From the NCBI GenBank assembly GCA_036676455.1, contig JAKFCW010000082.1:1-64000 (forward strand): 64,000 bases of DNA. Reading direction: 5' to 3'. Under the pieces are notes generated by a model, which saw only the letters and a program-made list of their open reading frames with translations, made no database searches and had not been told where the DNA came from. Numbering within the stretch: position 1 is the first letter of the stretch; the number at the start of each line of letters is the position of its first letter. Source of the DNA: UBA4093 sp036676455 (GTDB taxonomy: Bacteria; Cyanobacteriota; Sericytochromatia; S15B-MN24; UBA4093). Position numbers and translations under genes: made by a program. Shown piece after piece: positions 16,959 through 26,019 of this stretch.

Positions 16959-17347
16959 CACCACTGCTCCTTGGCGGCCAAGGTGACCATGCGGATCAGA
17001 GGGGCGGAGTCCGCGGGCCGCGAGACGCTGATCTCGACGCGCTTGACGCCGGCGGGCATGCCGGGGACGTCGGCGAGGGCCATGGCGTACGTCAGTCCCG
17101 TGGCGGAATCGGTTCCCGTCACGCTGGAAACGGAGGCGAAGGGGATGGCGCGCACGCGCTGTTCGAGCAACCGCTGGGCGATCACCAGTGCTTCGGTCTT
17201 CTCGGCCGCGGCCTGGTCAGCCTGAGCGCTCGCCAGCCAGAGGCGGGAGGTGGGCACCAGGGCGATCGCGATGAGCGTGACGGCAAGCGCCACTTCGATC
17301 AGCGAGGCGCCGGCCTCGGCGCGAGCCGCGTTCACTCGAAGGTCCAT
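16958..17347 (-). CDS. Minor pilin/pseudopilin, PilV-like
   Basis: 129 residues. The class III-type signal AGASLIEVALAVTLIAIALV shows the pilin N-terminal helix with Glu at +5 after the presumed cleavage. The short globular domain fits PilV/GspI minor pilins. It overlaps PilX by 16 bases and PilW by one base, indicating one tightly coupled minor-pilin operon. Confidence 0.75.
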   Translation of the reverse strand: MDLRVNAARAEAGASLIEVALAVTLIAIALVPTSRLWLASAQADQAAAEKTEALVIAQRLLEQRVRAIPFASVSSVTGTDSATGLTYAMALADVPGMPAGVKRVEISVSRPADSAPLIRMVTLAAKEQW

Positions 17348-17748
17348 TCGCGAATGCTCCCGTTACTGACGAAGGCGCTCACCTGCGCCCGGTAGGTGAA
17401 ACCCGCGAGGGTGACCGAACCGGTGCTCGCGATCCAGTAGGGCGCGCCTCCCGGCGCGGGGGGCGTGATCCGGCTCTCGAAGACCACCTGCGCAGGGTCC
17501 GCGCTCAGGACGGTGGGCGGCAAGCCGGATCGGGTCGCGAGCGAGGCGTAGATCCCGGCCTCGGCGGCGTTGCGGGCCTGCAGGTTGCCGTACTCGGCGT
17601 TCACGCGCTCGGCGTGCTTCAGCTGCGAGGCCGCGAGCAAGGTGAACCCCGTGAGCATGACGAAGACGATCAGCGCAAGCACCAGCAGCGTGGCGCCCCG
17701 TTCACCAGACGCGCCCGGCGAACGTCGTTTCCGGCTGCGCTCCGTCAT
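17332..17748 (-). CDS. PilX-like minor pilus assembly protein
   Basis: 138 residues from ATG 17748, which has GGGAGG six bases upstream. The N-terminus (GERGATLLVLALIVFVMLTG) is the PilX_N-type hydrophobic helix, followed by the typical AERVNAEYGNLQARNAAEAG segment. It is the first gene of the minus-strand operon PilX-PilV-PilW-PilMN-PilO, and its promoter lies in the divergent region shared with pilB. Confidence 0.72.
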   Translation of the reverse strand: MTERSRKRRSPGASGERGATLLVLALIVFVMLTGFTLLAASQLKHAERVNAEYGNLQARNAAEAGIYASLATRSGLPPTVLSADPAQVVFESRITPPAPGGAPYWIASTGSVTLAGFTYRAQVSAFVSNGSIREWTFE

Positions 17749-17798
17749 GCGCACCTCCCGAAACCCAGCCTAGCGTTGACGTTCGGTAGATTCATCCG

Positions 17799-17827
17799 TT
17801 GAAATTACCTGATAGCGCGGGTATGCT
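17799..17827 (+). promoter_or_regulatory. sigma70-like promoter of pilB
   Basis: TTGAAA (17799-17804), a 17-bp spacer and TATGCT (17822-17827), about 50 bp upstream of the chosen pilB start. It lies in the 127-bp divergent gap between the two pilus operons. Confidence 0.6.
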
Positions 17828-17875
17828 GTCTTGCGACTCCTTACCATGCCCCGCCAAGAACAGGAAATCACGCCC

Positions 17876-19612
17876 ATGTCGGAAACCGAGAGCCCCCGCG
17901 CGCCGCGGTTGCGCAAGCTAGGCGAGCTGCTCGTCGAAGAGGGTCTCGTCGCTCCCGCCCAGGTGGATCGGGCGCTACGCGAGTCGCGTCAGACCGGCGA
18001 ACCCCTGGGCAAGATCCTGCTGAAACGGGGCCTGGTGACCGAGGAGCAGCTGGGTCGGGCGCTGAGTGCGCAGGCCGGCACGGACTACCTGCGAATCGGG
18101 TCCTGGCACTTCGACCGGGAGCTGCTGGACCTGTTCCCGCAGGAATTCATGCAGCGCAACCAGGTGCTGCCCATGCAGATCCGCAACGGGGCCCTGCAGG
18201 TCGTCATGGTCCATCCCAACGACGTGGACACCCTGGACGAGATCCGGCTCTTGACGGGCCTGAAGCCGCAAGCGGTGGTGACCACGGCCAAGGAGTTCGA
18301 CGACGCCTTCGCGGCCCTGCTGAGTTCGCTGCACGGACACGTCAGCGAGGCGATCGCCTCGCTGCGCCAGGAAGCCTCCGAGACCCCCGCTTCGGACGCC
18401 CAGCGCCTCGCCGACGAGGTGGCCGTGGAGGACCAGCCGATCGTCCGGCTGCTGAACTCGATCCTGGCGGACGCCATCACCCGGGGAGCCTCCGACGTCC
18501 ACCTGGAGCCGCGCGAGAAGCAGATGCGGATCCGGCTGCGGATCGACGGCGTCATGGTCGACGTGACCGAGGTCCCCAAGGACCTCGAAGCCGCCATGAT
18601 CTCGCGCCTCAAGATCATGGCGAGCATGGACATCGCCGAGCGCCGCCGTCCCCAGGACGGCCGCGGCCGCCTCGTGGTGACCGGCAAGTCCTACGACCTG
18701 CGCATCGGCCTGATCCCGAGCATCTGGGGCGAGAAGGCCGTCATCCGCATCCTTCGGCCCGCCATGCTCTTCGGAGGCATCGAGAGTCTCGGCCTGCTTC
18801 CCGAGACCTTCGAGCGCTTCAAGAACCTGATCGCGGCCCCGCACGGCATCGTGCTCACCACGGGGCCCACCGGCTCCGGCAAGACCACCTCGCTGTACTC
18901 GGCGCTCTACGAGCTCAACACGCCCGACCGGAACATCGTCACGGTCGAGGACCCCGTGGAGTACCCCCTGGAAGGCGTCACCCAGACCCAGGTGAGCTCC
19001 AAGTCCGGCCTCTCCTTCGCCGATGCCCTGCGCGCCCTCCTGCGCCAGGATCCCGACATCATCATGGTCGGCGAGATCCGCGACCAGGAGACGCTGCAGG
19101 CCGCCGTCTTCGCCGCCCTGACCGGCCACCTGGTCCTCTCCACCATCCACACCAACGATGCGGCCAGCACCCCGACCCGCCTGCTCGAGATGGGCCTGCC
19201 CGCCTACCTGATGACCTCGGCGATCCGGGGCATCGTGGCGCAGCGCCTGGTGCGCCGCCTCTGTCCCCATTGCCGCGAGCCCTTCACAGCCGGCGACGCC
19301 TACCCCGAAGTGCTTCGCCGGGCCCCGCTTTACCGCGCCAAGGGCTGCGGGCGCTGCCGCCAGACCGGCTTCGGCGGCCGGGTGGGACTCTTCGAGATCA
19401 TGCCCATGACGCCCGCGATCCAGGAGCTGATCGGCCAGGCCGCGCCCTCCTACCGGATCCGGGAAGCCGCCGCCCGCGAGGGCATGCTCGCCATGGCCGA
19501 CGACGCCCTGCGCAAGGTCCATGACGGCGTCACCACCCCCGAGGAGGTCGCCCGCGCCCTCGGCCCGAACTGGACGGAGCAGCGATGCCTGGATTCCTCT
19601 ACCGCGCCGTAG
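17876..19612 (+). CDS. pilB: Type IV pilus extension ATPase PilB (GspE family)
   Basis: 578 residues from ATG 17876, preceded by AGGAAA. The N-terminal MshEN domain (LGELLVEEGLVAPAQVDRAL, about 10-120) is a known c-di-GMP-binding module. The ATPase core has Walker A TGPTGSGKTTS, the Asp box, Walker B DIIMVGEIRDQET and the His box. A tetracysteine zinc motif (CPHC...CGRC) near residue 465-490 marks PilB/GspE. It powers pilin polymerisation and overlaps pilC by 28 bases. No retraction ATPase PilT is present in the window. Confidence 0.93.
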   Translation: MSETESPRAPRLRKLGELLVEEGLVAPAQVDRALRESRQTGEPLGKILLKRGLVTEEQLGRALSAQAGTDYLRIGSWHFDRELLDLFPQEFMQRNQVLPMQIRNGALQVVMVHPNDVDTLDEIRLLTGLKPQAVVTTAKEFDDAFAALLSSLHGHVSEAIASLRQEASETPASDAQRLADEVAVEDQPIVRLLNSILADAITRGASDVHLEPREKQMRIRLRIDGVMVDVTEVPKDLEAAMISRLKIMASMDIAERRRPQDGRGRLVVTGKSYDLRIGLIPSIWGEKAVIRILRPAMLFGGIESLGLLPETFERFKNLIAAPHGIVLTTGPTGSGKTTSLYSALYELNTPDRNIVTVEDPVEYPLEGVTQTQVSSKSGLSFADALRALLRQDPDIIMVGEIRDQETLQAAVFAALTGHLVLSTIHTNDAASTPTRLLEMGLPAYLMTSAIRGIVAQRLVRRLCPHCREPFTAGDAYPEVLRRAPLYRAKGCGRCRQTGFGGRVGLFEIMPMTPAIQELIGQAAPSYRIREAAAREGMLAMADDALRKVHDGVTTPEEVARALGPNWTEQRCLDSSTAP

Positions 19613-20823
19613 ACCTCGACAACGGCCAGGCCGTCGACGGCTTCGTCGAGGCCGCCGACGATCGCGCCGCGCGCGCCCTGCTGCGCAACCGCGGCGTCTT
19701 GCCGCTGAGCCTGAAGCCGACGCTTTCCGAGGCCGAGCGCGATCCCCGCATGCAGGCCTTCATCGAGCTGCTGACCTTCCACCCGGTAAAGGTCAAGGAT
19801 CTCTCGCTGTTCACCCAGCAACTCGCCGCCCTCGTCGCAGCGGGCTTGCCCCTGATCGACTCCATGATCCTGCTCGAGGAGCAGGTCTCCAACCCGTCGA
19901 TCCGCAAAGCCCTGGCCGCCATCCGCAAGGACCTCCTCGGAGGCGCCAGCCTCAGCGAGGCCATGGCCCGCCACCCCCGGGTCTTCGGGCCACTTTTCAT
20001 CAACCTCGTGCAAGCCGGCGAACTGAGCGGCTCGCTGGACGTCATGCTCGACCGCCTCGCCCTCATGATCGCCTCCAACGCCGAGATCGAACGGAAGGTC
20101 AAGAGCGCGCTGACCTACCCCACCATGGTGGCCGCCACCCTGGTCCTGGTCATCATGGTCCTCATGGTCTTCGTCGTACCGAGCTTCCAGGGCATCTACG
20201 CCAAGACCGGCAGCGCCCTTCCGCTGCCCACCCAGGTCCTGATCACCGTCAGCGACTTCATGCGCCACCACCTACTCGGAGTCGCCCTCGCGGGCCTCGG
20301 CCTCTTGGGAGGCTACCAGGCCTTCCGCCGTCACCCCGCAGGAAGACCGCTCGTCGATACGCTCTGGCTGCGCGTCCCCCTCTTCGGAGGCTTGATCCTC
20401 GAGCAACAGGCCAACACCTTTGCGCGCGCCTTCGGCACCGTCTACGGAGCCGGCGTCCCCATCGTGACGGCCCTCGAGAACTGCCGGAAGCTGGTCTCGA
20501 ACTGGGCCATCGGCAACCAGATCGACCACGCCCTCAACGGCGTCCGCCTCGGACGCCCCCTGACTGCTGGGCTGACCGACAGCAAGCGCTTTCCCAAGAT
20601 CCTGGCGCAGATGATGGCCATCGGGGAATCCTCGGGGCGGCTCGAGGAGATGTGCGAGAAGGCCGTCGCCTTTTCCGACAAAGAACTGACCCACCGCATC
20701 CAGCAGCTCACCACCATGCTCGAGCCCTTGCTCACGATCGTCATGGGCCTGATCGTGGCCGGCATCGCGCTCGCGCTCTACCTACCGATGTTCGACCTTC
20801 CCAGCCTGCTCATCAAGGGCTAG
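19585..20823 (+). CDS. pilC: Pilus platform protein PilC (GspF family)
   Basis: 412 residues. The N-terminal FLYRAVDLDNGQAVDGFVEA is typical of the family. Two T2SSF repeats follow (about 75-195 and 280-400, the first with FTQQLAALVAAGLPLIDS), with three hydrophobic segments ending in a short tail. It is the inner-membrane platform rotated by PilB. The start lies inside pilB, so translation is coupled; the 3' end overlaps the convergent secretin gene by 11 bases. Confidence 0.93.
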   Translation: MPGFLYRAVDLDNGQAVDGFVEAADDRAARALLRNRGVLPLSLKPTLSEAERDPRMQAFIELLTFHPVKVKDLSLFTQQLAALVAAGLPLIDSMILLEEQVSNPSIRKALAAIRKDLLGGASLSEAMARHPRVFGPLFINLVQAGELSGSLDVMLDRLALMIASNAEIERKVKSALTYPTMVAATLVLVIMVLMVFVVPSFQGIYAKTGSALPLPTQVLITVSDFMRHHLLGVALAGLGLLGGYQAFRRHPAGRPLVDTLWLRVPLFGGLILEQQANTFARAFGTVYGAGVPIVTALENCRKLVSNWAIGNQIDHALNGVRLGRPLTAGLTDSKRFPKILAQMMAIGESSGRLEEMCEKAVAFSDKELTHRIQQLTTMLEPLLTIVMGLIVAGIALALYLPMFDLPSLLIKG

Positions 20824-22558
20824 GGACCGCCGGTTTCGCCTCTGGCTCGGGAAGGATCCGGGGCGTCATCATGATCACCAGCTCGGTCTGGCGGGTCTCG
20901 GTCTGCGTCGAGCTGAAGAGCCAGCCCAGGAAGGGGATCTCACCCAGGATAGGCACCTTGTTGCGGGTCTCGATCCGGCTGCTCTGCGTCAAGCCCGCGA
21001 GGCTGAGGGTCCTGCCGCTCTCCACGGTCACCTGCTGCGCCAGCAGCTCGCGCCGGCTCAGAAGCGAAAGCGGGTTGCCCAAAGAGTCCTTCAGGGTCTC
21101 GCGAATGGTGGAGACCGTGGGATGCAGGCGCAAGGTCACGGTTCCGTCTGCCCCCACTTTAGGGAGGATGTTGAGGGTCACGCCCGCCACCCCGAAGATG
21201 GGCTCCACCACCACCAGGGGCTGGCCCGTCCCGGCGCTGACCCCCGAGTTGGAGACGCGCGTCCCCTTGATCACCTCGTCGACGATGTTGATCTGGCTCT
21301 CGGTGTTGTCGGTCGCGATGATGGTCGGGCGCGCCAGGATCTTGGCCTTGCGAGCCTGCACCAGGGCGTTGAGCTTGGCACGCAGCGCGCTCGGAAAGAT
21401 CGAGGCCGAGTCGTAGCTGAGCGACCAGCCGGGCGAAGCCGCGCCGGAATTGGCGGTCTGGGTGATCGTCGGGCTAAACGTCATCCCCATGGAGTCCTGC
21501 GTGCCGCCCAGGGTGAGGCCGAGGTCGAGGGCATCGGTGGAGGCGACCTCGATCACCTCCACGTCGATGGCGACCTGGGCGAGCCGGCGATCGAGGCGGG
21601 GGATCAGCTGCTCGGCCGCGGCGATGGACTCGGCCGAGCCCATGACGATCACGGAGTTGCTGCGGGTGTCGGGAATCGCCACGGACTGGCGCGCCTCGAT
21701 CGGCATGGTCTGGGTCTGAAGGGCCCGGGTGCGAACCTGGGTTTGGCCGCCGCCCAGCTCTACGCCGGAGGAGACGGCGGTGGCGCCGCTGCCTTCTCGA
21801 ACCGCCTCTTGATCCACCGGCAGCTGCACGGCGTCGGCCTTGTTGCCGTTGTTGAAGAGGGAGGCGTTGAGCATCGATGCGACGTGGGCCGCGTGCGCGT
21901 GGCTGAGCTTGAAGAGCTTGTGCTCCTGGGGCACGTCCAGGGCCGTGACGATCCGCTCGGCGAGCGCGAGGTCGCCGGCAGAGCCCATCACGACCACGGA
22001 GTTGGTGCGGGGATCGGCCTTGGCGAGCTGGATCGCGTTCTGAGCGTTCGCGACGCCGGTCGCCCCCGCCGTCGCGGAGGTGCCCGTCGTGCCTGTGTAG
22101 GGCATGGTCAGCACCGAGGCGTTGAGGAACTCCGCCAGGCGAGCGGCGCTGGCGTGCTTCAGCGGGAAAACGGCGACGTTGTTCCCCAGCAGGCCGCGCT
22201 CGAAGGCCTTCTTCCGGCTGACGACCGCGAAGACGTTCCCGTTCCAGTAAGCCTGCAGGCCGCCCATGGCCAGGAGGCTCTGGAGGGCATCGCCCAGCCG
22301 CACGTCGCGGAAGTCGACGTTGACCGTCTCCTTGAGGTCGTCTTCGATGACCAGGCTGAGTCGGCCCTTCTGGCCGACGAGGCGGATCGCCTCGTTCAAG
22401 GGGAGATTGGGCACGGAGACCGAGATCTTCCGCTCGAACTCCCCGCCCTTGAAGCTGGGGACAGAGACGGGCGCAGCGATGGCTCCCAGTGGCGCGAGGC
22501 TGAGGGCCAGTGCGAGCGCGAGTCCGCGCATGGGCGAGGAATTCGGGAAAATGGCCAT
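20813..22558 (-). CDS. pilQ: Outer-membrane secretin PilQ/GspD-like
   Basis: 581 residues with a signal peptide (ALALALSLAPLGAIAAP). An STN/N0-like domain (about 45-125) is followed by two N1-type domains, each ending NSVVVMGSA or NSVIVMGSA. The secretin beta-domain (about 315-570) is recognisable by ILARPTIIATDNTES and VPILGEIPFLGWLFSSTQ. It forms the gated outer-membrane channel for the pilus. It follows a PilP-like gene three bases away. No AMIN domain is seen, so it is short for a PilQ and could also serve type II secretion. Confidence 0.9.
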   Translation of the reverse strand: MAIFPNSSPMRGLALALALSLAPLGAIAAPVSVPSFKGGEFERKISVSVPNLPLNEAIRLVGQKGRLSLVIEDDLKETVNVDFRDVRLGDALQSLLAMGGLQAYWNGNVFAVVSRKKAFERGLLGNNVAVFPLKHASAARLAEFLNASVLTMPYTGTTGTSATAGATGVANAQNAIQLAKADPRTNSVVVMGSAGDLALAERIVTALDVPQEHKLFKLSHAHAAHVASMLNASLFNNGNKADAVQLPVDQEAVREGSGATAVSSGVELGGGQTQVRTRALQTQTMPIEARQSVAIPDTRSNSVIVMGSAESIAAAEQLIPRLDRRLAQVAIDVEVIEVASTDALDLGLTLGGTQDSMGMTFSPTITQTANSGAASPGWSLSYDSASIFPSALRAKLNALVQARKAKILARPTIIATDNTESQINIVDEVIKGTRVSNSGVSAGTGQPLVVVEPIFGVAGVTLNILPKVGADGTVTLRLHPTVSTIRETLKDSLGNPLSLLSRRELLAQQVTVESGRTLSLAGLTQSSRIETRNKVPILGEIPFLGWLFSSTQTETRQTELVIMMTPRILPEPEAKPAVPSP

Positions 22559-22561
22559 GGG

Positions 22562-23002
22562 TCAGTGGACTCCTTCGCGGCGCAGCGGGATGAGGGTCAC
22601 GCGCCCTTTACGGGTCAAGGTGAGGTGCTGAGGGGTGATGGACGAGACGGTTCCCTCGTCGAGGCGATCGCCCTTGCGCACGAAGCGCGTGCGCCGGCCG
22701 TCCGAGACCGCGGCGATCGCCTCGGAATCGTCGTAGACGAGCCCCACGTACGAAAGTCGAGCCGGCGCGGGAGTTTGCCGTGCCTCCGGGCGCACGCCGG
22801 GGTCATCCGGAAGCCCCGGCTCTGGAAGCCCCGGATCCGGAAGCGCCGGCAAGGGAAGGGCCTGGCGCTTCGGAGCGATCAGCGGGCGATAGGGGTTGCG
22901 GCGTCCCAGCCACTCTCCCGCGGCATCCGTGGCTTGGGCCGCATGCACCGGGAGCAACGCCATCAGCGCTATCCCGCTCACTCGCAAAGCCCAACTTCGC
23001 AC
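22562..23002 (-). CDS. pilP: PilP-like pilus periplasmic protein
   Basis: 146 residues, GTG start with GGAGTGGATC upstream. A signal peptide is followed by a Pro-rich linker (RNPYRPL then repeated PG/LP units, about 35-85) and a small beta domain (LSYVGLVYDDSEAIAAVSDG, then VRKGDRLDEGTVSSITPQHL). This is the PilP/GspC homology-region layout, which contacts the secretin N0 domain. The position directly upstream of the secretin supports it. Confidence 0.7.
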   Translation of the reverse strand: MRSWALRVSGIALMALLPVHAAQATDAAGEWLGRRNPYRPLIAPKRQALPLPALPDPGLPEPGLPDDPGVRPEARQTPAPARLSYVGLVYDDSEAIAAVSDGRRTRFVRKGDRLDEGTVSSITPQHLTLTRKGRVTLIPLRREGVH

Positions 23003-23185
23003 GATCCACTCCTTTGCCCGACCTCCTATCGATTATGCCCTGCTCGCGTTACAAGTATTCCGTAGTTTCCCGTGATTCCAAGGGTTTCCAGGATTGCTAT
23101 GGTGAGAAATGTCGTGGTAGCCTGATTTCTGGATCGGTCGAGTAGCTGAAATAGGCGCTACGAGCGGATCACAAGGAGAGGAAGA

Positions 23186-23527
23186 ATGAAGAAGACGAAA
23201 CGAAATCAGGCCGGCTTCACGTTGATCGAACTGGCAATCATCATCGCGGTCCTGGGCATCCTCGGAGCCGTCGGTGCCGTGAAGTTCGGCGACATGAGCG
23301 CCGAGGCCAAGAGAGCCGCCGAGAGCTCGGCGCTGGCCAACGCGCGCTCGGCCCTGGCGATTGCCACCGTCAAGAGCCCCACGGGCAACGTTCAGCCCAC
23401 CGACCTTGACGACTACCTGGACGGCTTCAATGCCACCACCATGCAGATCGACGGCAAGATCAAGCTCGAGTTCAACAGCGACTACGCGACGAAGGGGATC
23501 CTCTCGATCGCCACGGGCTCGATCTAA
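23186..23527 (+). CDS. Type IV pilin, small
   Basis: 113 residues. A short basic leader is cleaved before FTLIELAIIIAVLGILGAVG, a textbook type IV pilin helix with Glu at +5. The globular domain is unusually small and has no cysteine pair, as in GspG/ComGC-like or thin-pilus major pilins. AAGGAGAGG gives a strong ribosome site and a strong hairpin follows the stop, consistent with high, monocistronic expression as a major pilin. Confidence 0.88.
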   Translation: MKKTKRNQAGFTLIELAIIIAVLGILGAVGAVKFGDMSAEAKRAAESSALANARSALAIATVKSPTGNVQPTDLDDYLDGFNATTMQIDGKIKLEFNSDYATKGILSIATGSI

Positions 23528-23576
23528 CCCCGGCCCGGGGCGTCTGACGCGACACCGAAAGCGATTCCAGCCGTAC

Positions 23577-23605
23577 GAGCCCGCCCCCTTCTCGGGGGCG
23601 GGCTC
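23577..23605 (+). terminator. Hairpin after pilin gene
   Basis: GAGCCCGCCCCC and its complement enclose a TTCT loop. It sits between the convergent pilin and lipoprotein genes and could act for both; no T-run follows on the plus strand. Confidence 0.6.
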
Positions 23606-23609
23606 GCGC

Positions 23610-24428
23610 TCATTGGCCCAGGATCGCCTTCTTCACGAAGAGCGCCTTGCGCGGGGCGTCGCGCAGCATCACGTCCGGGTGCAGGTGGTAACACGCGAAG
23701 GCCTGCGCGAGATCCGACCGGGGATCCTGCTTCTGTCGCTCATGGGTGAACTCCTCGCGCCAGTCCTCGCGATCCCGGTGTTCATGCCGGTAATCGAAGG
23801 GCGGCTCGTACGCCTCGCTCACTCCGTAGGGCGCCTGTCCGCCGGGCCCCTGGGCCTTCCACTCGGAGAGGGTGGCGAAGGCCCCCACCTTCTCGAGGTT
23901 GCGGCTCGCGCCGGGCCGGCCCATGAGGGCGGCGGAGGAGACCCCGGCATTTCCCGAGGAGACGATCAGGCGGAAGGCTTCGAGGTCCAGTTGATTCGCG
24001 ATCCAGGCCAAGGCCACCGCGTGCAGGGTTGCCGTGGCGATCGCCTCGTCGTTGTAGCTGTTTCCACCCATGTAGGCGCCATCCTGCAGACCGATCTCCT
24101 GTGCGCTCGCGTCGTAGTACTCGGGGGCCTTCGGGCTGGCCTGGCGGACCCGCTTCAAACGCCGGATGGGCTGGCGGGACAGGAAGTTCCGGTCGACCTT
24201 GCGCAGGGCGTCCTGCACGGCGATGAGTTCCGAGCCCCAGCGCGCGCCGTCCGTTCCCTCGAAGACCTGGAGGCCGAACTCGCTCTGGAGATCCTGCTTG
24301 AGAACCGCCAGCTCGGAGTCGGAGATCTGGCGGAAGGTCGGCAACCATGCGCAACCCGTGAGGAGCACCATGCAGCTCAGGACCGAAACCAGGACTCTCA
24401 TCCGCAACCCCCTGCCGTTCGCCAACAT
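23610..24428 (-). CDS. Lipoprotein of unknown function
   Basis: 272 residues. The start at 24428 has AGGAGG five bases upstream. Signal peptide VLVSVLSCMVLLTGC gives a clear lipobox. The mature part has no motif I can assign; a central helical segment (NDEAIATATLHAVALAWIAN, about 145-165) precedes an Asp/Glu/His/Arg-rich C-terminal region (EHRDREDWREEFTHERQKQ) and an Ala-rich YHLHPD segment. HEXXH is absent, so a metallopeptidase role is not supported. Codon use matches its neighbours. Confidence 0.75.
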   Translation of the reverse strand: MLANGRGLRMRVLVSVLSCMVLLTGCAWLPTFRQISDSELAVLKQDLQSEFGLQVFEGTDGARWGSELIAVQDALRKVDRNFLSRQPIRRLKRVRQASPKAPEYYDASAQEIGLQDGAYMGGNSYNDEAIATATLHAVALAWIANQLDLEAFRLIVSSGNAGVSSAALMGRPGASRNLEKVGAFATLSEWKAQGPGGQAPYGVSEAYEPPFDYRHEHRDREDWREEFTHERQKQDPRSDLAQAFACYHLHPDVMLRDAPRKALFVKKAILGQ

Positions 24429-24596
24429 GCCGTCCTCCTGCCGCCACGAGCGGCGGCGTTCGAGGAAGCGCCGGGTTCATTCTATCGGATCCCCGCCCAG
24501 GAGGCGATCGCGGAGATCAAGGAGGTGTGAAGATCGCTCGGGTGGGGAATAAGCGAGTAAGCCGCCTTCATTTTTCATTCACGTCAGGTTCTTGAA

Positions 24597-25550
24597 ATGG
24601 CCAACGTCCTGATCGTCGATTCCTCCCAATTGATGCTGCGCAACATGTTGGCCCTGTTGAGCCCCCATGGGTTCAACCTCCAGCTGGCCAGCTCGCCCAT
24701 GCAGGCCCTGTCGATGCTCACCCGGCAGCGGCCGGACGTGATCGTGCTGGATGCCTACCTGCCCGGCGTCAACGGGGGCGAGTTCACGAAGCTCTTACGC
24801 TCGAACCCCTCGTCCGAGGATATTCCCGTCATCCTCACGGCCAGCGAGGACCGCCTGCCCCGTTCCTTCTCGGAGATAGGCGCGCAGGCGCTGCTCGTGA
24901 AGCCGATCGACATGGAGGTCCTGGCCAAGCTCATCAAGGGCTTCGTCGACCCGATGCCGCGAGAAAAGGAAGAGATCAAGTTCCTGCTCCTCGAGCATCC
25001 CGAGGACCTCAGCGTCGAGGTGGTCAAGGTCAAGGCCCCCGAGGTCATCATCCGCTGCGGGGAGGTTCCCACGCTCCGTGGCGGGGAGGCCGTGATCCTC
25101 AGCTACGGCGCGGACGCGGGCCTGATCGCCCGGGACGCCACCGTCCAGGCGATGCATGACGACCTGGTGGTCCTCAGTCTCGGCGCCAAGGTCATCATCA
25201 AGCAGCAGCGCCGCTTCTTCCGGCGCGAGATCTCCCTGCCGCTGCGCTACCGGATCCCGGGCGACTTCTTCAGGCTCGCGAGGACCCTGGACGTCTCGGC
25301 AGGCGGCATCCGGGCCATCGGGATGGGCGGGGCCCTGGAGATCGGCATGGCGCTCGACTTCCAGCTCGTGATCGACCCGGCCATGCAGCTCAGCATCCGC
25401 GGTGTGGTCCGGCGCCTGGAATCCGCCTCCGACGGCGTAATGGCCGGCATCGAGTTCCAGGACATGGATCCCCGGGTCCAGGCCGAGCTCACCATGTTCC
25501 TCTTCAACGGGTCCCGCCTGGTCGGGCAGGTCCCCCAGGCCGCTCCCTAG
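24597..25550 (+). CDS. Receiver-PilZ two-domain protein
   Basis: 317 residues. The N-terminal receiver (about 1-118) has phospho-acceptor Asp in VIVLDAYLPG and Lys in LLVKPID, but the usual acidic pair is reduced to one Asp (LIVDSSQ). The C-terminal PilZ domain (about 205-310) has RRFFRREISLPLRYRI and DVSAGGIRAI, suited to c-di-GMP binding. It probably couples phosphorylation to c-di-GMP output on motility. No partner kinase is adjacent. Confidence 0.88.
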   Translation: MANVLIVDSSQLMLRNMLALLSPHGFNLQLASSPMQALSMLTRQRPDVIVLDAYLPGVNGGEFTKLLRSNPSSEDIPVILTASEDRLPRSFSEIGAQALLVKPIDMEVLAKLIKGFVDPMPREKEEIKFLLLEHPEDLSVEVVKVKAPEVIIRCGEVPTLRGGEAVILSYGADAGLIARDATVQAMHDDLVVLSLGAKVIIKQQRRFFRREISLPLRYRIPGDFFRLARTLDVSAGGIRAIGMGGALEIGMALDFQLVIDPAMQLSIRGVVRRLESASDGVMAGIEFQDMDPRVQAELTMFLFNGSRLVGQVPQAAP

Positions 25551-25560
25551 AGCGATCTTC

Positions 25561-25655
25561 GTTGCTACAGGTCAGCGAGCTCTGGCATGGAACCCTGACA
25601 TGAGTGGCCCACGGCTAACGCTCGCTGCCTTACGCAACAGCCGCGGGCGCTAGCG
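25561..25655. repeat. Long-stem palindromic repeat, copy B
   Basis: Inverted copy of the 1941-2040 element. Arms are GTTGCTACAGGTCAGCGAGC (25561-25580) and GCTCGCTGCCTTACGCAAC (25620-25638). Several stem differences from copy A are matched on the partner strand (for example the GTTTC/GAAAC pair becomes GTTGC/GCAAC). Confidence 0.75.
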
Positions 25656-25712
25656 CACGTCCCCTCACTCCCTCCATTTCCCCCCGATCTCCTGGATCCG
25701 CCCGGTTTCGCG

Positions 25713-25742
25713 TTGACAGGCAAGATTGGCGCGTGCTACGCT
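25713..25742 (+). promoter_or_regulatory. sigma70-like promoter of feo operon
   Basis: A consensus -35 TTGACA (25713-25718), an 18-bp spacer and TACGCT (25737-25742), directly followed by a Fur box. Confidence 0.6.
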
Positions 25743-25747
25743 CTATT

Positions 25748-25762
25748 TGAAAATTATTCTCA
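25748..25762 (+). promoter_or_regulatory. Fur box of feo operon
   Basis: TGAAAATTATTCTCA is a 7-1-7 dyad fitting TGAxAATxATTxTCA. It covers the likely transcription start, so iron-loaded Fur would block feoAB transcription. Confidence 0.85.
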
Positions 25763-25776
25763 ATAGGAGAACCACG

Positions 25777-26019
25777 ATGCCGCCAAGCCTCTCCATCACG
25801 CTCGACCAGGCGCGCAAGGGCGATCGCCTGCTCATCCAGGCGATCCCCGACGCGACCGTGAGGGTCCAGGTGGTTCGCTTTGGCCTCTCCATCGGCTCCA
25901 TGGTCACTTGCCAATCGGTCATGCCCGGCGGCCCGGTGGTCCTGCGCCGCGGCTTCCAGGAGATCGCCATCGGGCGCGACCTCGCCCGCACCATCCAGGT
26001 GGAGAGGCAAGCCTCATGA
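25777..26019 (+). CDS. feoA: Ferrous iron transport protein FeoA
   Basis: 80 residues from ATG 25777 with TAGGAGA upstream. It is an SH3-like small cytoplasmic protein (LSITLDQARKGDRLLIQAI at the N-terminus, GGPVVLRRGFQEIAIGRDLA toward the C-terminus) needed for FeoB activity. The stop overlaps the feoB start (ATGA). First gene of a Fur-controlled operon. Confidence 0.92.
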   Translation: MPPSLSITLDQARKGDRLLIQAIPDATVRVQVVRFGLSIGSMVTCQSVMPGGPVVLRRGFQEIAIGRDLARTIQVERQAS

